Below, in pieces: positions 53,169 to 56,011 of a stretch of 56,011 nt of DNA. Origin of the DNA: Bacteroidales bacterium (GTDB taxonomy: Bacteria > Bacteroidota > Bacteroidia > Bacteroidales > Bacteroidaceae); the NCBI GenBank assembly GCA_012517855.1, contig JAAYUD010000037.1, positions 1-56,011 on the forward strand, read 5' to 3'. The notes below the pieces were generated by a model, which worked only from the letters and a program-made list of their open reading frames with translations, ran no database searches and had not been told where the DNA came from. Numbering within the stretch: the stretch's first letter is position 1; each line of letters starts with the position of its first letter. The translations under genes were made by a program, and so were the position numbers.

Positions 53169-53234
53169 AATGAAAGCCTATTTAAGGCACATACAATAAT
53201 AATAAATTAGCGAACAAACCAATTATTATAAGAT

Positions 53235-55244
53235 ATGGAAAAGAAATTGGAACTGATAGAAAACGACAGCTGGCTTGCGCCCTATACCGATGCTATACAG
53301 GGTCGCCACCAACACGCTTTAGATAAAGAGGCTCAATTGACTGACCAGGGATCGAAAAGTCTGTCTGAATTTGCTTCTGGTTACCTCTATTTTGGTCTTC
53401 ACCCTACCGACAAAGGCTGGGTCATTAGGGAATGGGCTCCAAACGCTACACATATCTATCTAATCGGAACATTTAATAATTGGCAAGAAAAAGAAGAATA
53501 TGAACTAAAGCCTCTTGATAACGGAAATTGGGAACTCACATTACCAGAAACTGCCATACACCACCTAGATCTATACAAACTAATGGTGCATTGGAACGGA
53601 GGTTGCGGTGAACGCATCCCCGCATGGGCAACACGAGTTGTACAAGACGAAAATACAAAGATTTTTTCTGCACAAGTATGGAATCCTATACAACCATATA
53701 AGTTCAAAAATCCAATAGTTCCTCAAACCAACCCTCTGTTGATATACGAATGCCATATAGGAATGGCACAAAATGAAGAGAAAGTAGGAACATACGATGA
53801 ATTCAGAGAGCATATTTTACCTAGAATAGTAAAAGATGGCTACAACTGTATACAAATAATGGCGGTGCAGGAACATCCTTATTATGGAAGTTTTGGATAT
53901 CATGTATCAAGTTTATTTGCTCCATCATCCCGATTCGGGACTCCCGATGAACTGAAACAACTTATTGACGAAGCTCACGGACTAGGTCTGGCAGTAATAA
54001 TGGATATTGTACATTCTCATGCAGTCAAGAATGAAGTTGAAGGGTTAGCAAATTACGCCGGTGATCCCAATCAATACTTCTATCCGGGTGCCCGTCGTGA
54101 ACATCCTTTATGGGATTCGCTATGCTTTGACTATGGGAAAAATGAAGTCGTACATTTCTTATTATCAAACTGCAAATATTGGCTGGACATATTCCACTTT
54201 GACGGTTTCCGCTTTGACGGAGTCACATCTATGTTATACTATAGCCATGGAATAGGAGAAACTTTTCAAAACTATGCCGATTATTACAATGGACATCAAG
54301 ATGATAATGCCATTTGTTATCTGACGCTCGCCAACAAGTTGATACACGAATTCAATCCCCATGCCCTAACCGTAGCTGAAGAAGTATCTGGAATGCCTGG
54401 AATAGCTGTTAGCGTTTCGGCAGGAGGCTATGGATTTGACTATAGAATGGCAATGAACATCCCCGACTATTGGATAAAGACAATCAAAGAAAAAGTGGAC
54501 GAAGATTGGAAACCCACCAGCATGTTTTGGGAAGTAACCAACCGTCGCACTGACGAAAAAACAATATCATATTGCGAAAGCCATGATCAAGCATTAGTAG
54601 GCGACAAAACAATTATCTTCAGACTGATAGATGCTGATATGTACTGGCATATGCAGATTGGTGATGAAAACTATATTGTTCATCGAGGCACAGCTCTACA
54701 CAAGATGATCAGACTACTGACTGCTACGACCATCAATGGTGGCTATCTCAACTTCATGGGCAATGAATTCGGTCATCCCGAATGGATAGACTTTCCAAGA
54801 GAAGGAAATGGATGGTCATACAAATTTGCCCGCCGCCAATGGAATTTGGTAGACAATCAAAACTACGTATATCATTATTTAGGCGATTTTGATCATGCCA
54901 TGCTAAATATAATCAAGAGCATCAAGAATTATCAAAGCACACCGATAGTAGAAATTGCCCATAATGATGCAGACCAAATATTGGCCTACAGCCGTGAAGA
55001 TTTGATCTTTGTCTTTAATTTTAATCCGGTACAATCATTTACCGACTATGGATTTCTGGCAAAATCGGGAACATACGAGGTAATACTCAATACCGATAGC
55101 AAACTTTTCGGTGGTTTTGGTTTAGCAGACGACAGCGTGAAACATTTCACCCTTCACGATCCGCTTTATGAGAAAGATGAGAAAGAATGGCTAAAACTAT
55201 ATTTGCCTGCAAGATCGGCTGTAGTACTGAAAAGAACAAAATAA
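53235..55244 (+). CDS. glgB: 1,4-alpha-glucan branching enzyme (eukaryote-like GH13_8 type)
   Basis: 669 residues. An N-terminal CBM48 (WVIREWAPNATHIYLIGTFN) precedes the GH13 barrel: DIVHSH, FRFDGVTSML with nucleophile Asp328, AEEVSGMP with acid/base Glu382 and ESHDQALVGD. SSLFAPSSRFGTPDELKQLI and the compact size resemble eukaryotic/Bacteroidetes GH13_8 enzymes rather than the longer E. coli type. It adds alpha-1,6 branches to glycogen. No other glycogen gene in the window. Followed by tRNA-Arg. Confidence 0.93.
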   Translation: MEKKLELIENDSWLAPYTDAIQGRHQHALDKEAQLTDQGSKSLSEFASGYLYFGLHPTDKGWVIREWAPNATHIYLIGTFNNWQEKEEYELKPLDNGNWELTLPETAIHHLDLYKLMVHWNGGCGERIPAWATRVVQDENTKIFSAQVWNPIQPYKFKNPIVPQTNPLLIYECHIGMAQNEEKVGTYDEFREHILPRIVKDGYNCIQIMAVQEHPYYGSFGYHVSSLFAPSSRFGTPDELKQLIDEAHGLGLAVIMDIVHSHAVKNEVEGLANYAGDPNQYFYPGARREHPLWDSLCFDYGKNEVVHFLLSNCKYWLDIFHFDGFRFDGVTSMLYYSHGIGETFQNYADYYNGHQDDNAICYLTLANKLIHEFNPHALTVAEEVSGMPGIAVSVSAGGYGFDYRMAMNIPDYWIKTIKEKVDEDWKPTSMFWEVTNRRTDEKTISYCESHDQALVGDKTIIFRLIDADMYWHMQIGDENYIVHRGTALHKMIRLLTATTINGGYLNFMGNEFGHPEWIDFPREGNGWSYKFARRQWNLVDNQNYVYHYLGDFDHAMLNIIKSIKNYQSTPIVEIAHNDADQILAYSREDLIFVFNFNPVQSFTDYGFLAKSGTYEVILNTDSKLFGGFGLADDSVKHFTLHDPLYEKDEKEWLKLYLPARSAVVLKRTK

Positions 55245-55256
55245 TTAAAAAAGTCT

Positions 55257-55286
55257 TTTGATTATAAATAAAAAGCAGTACCTTTG
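55257..55286 (+). promoter_or_regulatory. tRNA-Arg(TCT) promoter
   Basis: TTTG (55257-55260), 18-base spacer and TACCTTTG (55279-55286), the best -33/-7 pair in the window, 16 bases before the tRNA. Confidence 0.7.
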
Positions 55287-55302
55287 CAACCGCAAAAGCG
55301 GA

Positions 55303-55376
55303 GGTCCGGTAGCTCAGCTGGATAGAGCAACAGCCTTCTAAGCTGTGGGTCATGCGTTCGAATCGCATCCGGATCA
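55303..55376 (+). tRNA. tRNA-Arg (anticodon TCT)
   Basis: 74 nt. Acceptor GGTCCGG/CCGGATC, D-arm AGCTCAGCTGGATAGAGC, anticodon arm ACAGC-CTTCTAA-GCTGT giving TCT (reads AGA), T-arm ATGCG-TTCGAAT-CGCAT, discriminator A, CCA not encoded. Confidence 0.96.
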
Positions 55377-55446
55377 CTTTAGAAACCTCACATCAAGCGT
55401 TATAATACGCTGAAAATTAATAATCAATTATTTTGAAAATCGATTG

Positions 55447-55474
55447 AGCATGTTCTACATTAACAGAACATGCT
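55447..55474 (+). terminator. Weak hairpin after tRNA-Arg(TCT)
   Basis: AGCATGTTCT/AGAACATGCT, 10-bp perfect stem with an 8-base loop; followed by TTAATA rather than a T-run, so efficiency is uncertain. Confidence 0.5.
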
Positions 55475-55885
55475 TTAATACTATATTTATATCCATCATA
55501 TAGTAGCTAGCAAATCTGAGGGTTGAGAAGGCTATATTTAAGGGATCTAGAGAAAGTACGGCTCATAGGCAAAAGCCAGAGAGGAGCTAAACATAAGTAT
55601 TATTAATAGCACATCACATAAATAAGGTCTACTGGATAATTCATTTTGCTTATGATTAAGCAAAAGTATGGCTTCTTTCAGAAAAAGAACATGAATAATG
55701 GCATTTATGTGCAAAATTAATACGATAAACTATCGCAAATATTATTTTTTACTTATAGCGATAGGCTGTTAATACAAGAAATTATGTATTTAGTGTTAGA
55801 ACCACAATATTTTAAATACTATATTCTTCAATATCAATAAATAATAATTATTCAGCAAACCCTAAATACAAGCCTGTGGCATGAA

Positions 55886-55978
55886 CAAAATCGTCGTATG
55901 TGAGTTTTTCCGGTGACGTCCTTAAGTTTTTTTGAAAACGTAAGGACGTCAACAAATTTAGGTCCATACATGATTTGG
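55886..55978 (+). repeat. Dispersed intergenic repeat, copy 4
   Basis: CAAAATCGTCGTATGTGAG...CCGGTGACGTCCTTAAGTTTTT...GAAAACGTAAGGACGTCAAC...TTTAGGTCCATACATGA. Intact TGACGTCC/GGACGTCA stem; the best internal pairing of the four (CCTTA against TAAGG). Confidence 0.85.
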
Positions 55979-56011
55979 GGTGTAAGGGTTCTTTGCTGCA
56001 TTCCAAGACCG

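Larger units (their letters stand above)
55377..56011. other. Intergenic end of the window
   Basis: About 635 bases with no gene. There is a 10-bp hairpin AGCATGTTCT/AGAACATGCT (55447-55474), possibly the tRNA terminator, and repeat copy 4 (55886-55978). The rest is plain AT-rich sequence. Confidence 0.65.

Overview
The window looks like chromosomal DNA from a Bacteroidales bacterium, most probably Bacteroides or a close relative. The signs are AT-rich DNA, Bacteroidetes-type promoters (-7 box TAnnTTTG, some with a -33 TTTG/TTG), weak Shine-Dalgarno sites, PorT-like barrels, a DUF4924-rfbD-prfC cluster, a GGGtGRT protein next to a NifU-like scaffold, a VirE/primase-like remnant and an eukaryote-like glycogen branching enzyme. 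No plasmid or phage backbone is visible; most of the window is housekeeping chromosome.

Layout. 1-5 kb (minus): an envelope operon with PBP1A, KdsB, a catalytically dead M16 peptidase homologue and a MORN-repeat protein cut by the left edge. 5-9 kb (plus): pyrB-pyrI, a flavin reductase, a barrel protein and glyA. 9.4-16.4 kb: a metallophosphoesterase, tRNA-Ser(GGA), a 14-TM MFS exporter, a NUDIX hydrolase, queA, a Smr-domain protein and a YihY protein, then the RNase P RNA gene (minus). 16.9-20.6 kb: a three-gene exported cell-wall-peptide cassette (NlpC/P60, Ala-Glu epimerase, transglutaminase). 20.8-24.5 kb: LysE, DUF4924, rfbD, prfC, followed by tRNA-Arg(CCG). 25.2-31.3 kb: a secreted ADP-ribosylglycohydrolase, a stand-alone acyltransferase domain, an unknown protein, a QueG-like Fe-S protein and kup. 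31.4-36.5 kb: cdd, a LysM glucosaminidase, a double SGNH esterase and a TlpA-like thioredoxin, more GC-rich than the surroundings.

About 36.5-42.5 kb is the accessory part. It is very AT-rich and holds an McrB-N/HNH nuclease, then a minus-strand set of small protein, zinc-ribbon DUF4145 protein and TIR-domain protein that together look like a defence cassette. Next comes about 2 kb of inverted repeats and decayed gene fragments. 42.5-55.4 kb returns to core genes: a cupin, cstA, GGGtGRT/NifU-like, uvrA, a LysM-plus-binding-domain lipoprotein-like gene, a barrel protein, DUF2461, glgB and tRNA-Arg(TCT).

The clearest unexplained signal is a family of about 93-bp intergenic repeats, four copies in the same orientation (near 9.3, 24.9, 40.7 and 55.9 kb). 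They share a TGACGTCC...GGACGTCA hairpin (three copies) or a substitute outer hairpin (the accessory copy). A 185-bp MITE-like element near 32 kb and several very long perfect hairpins add to an unusually structured set of intergenic regions.
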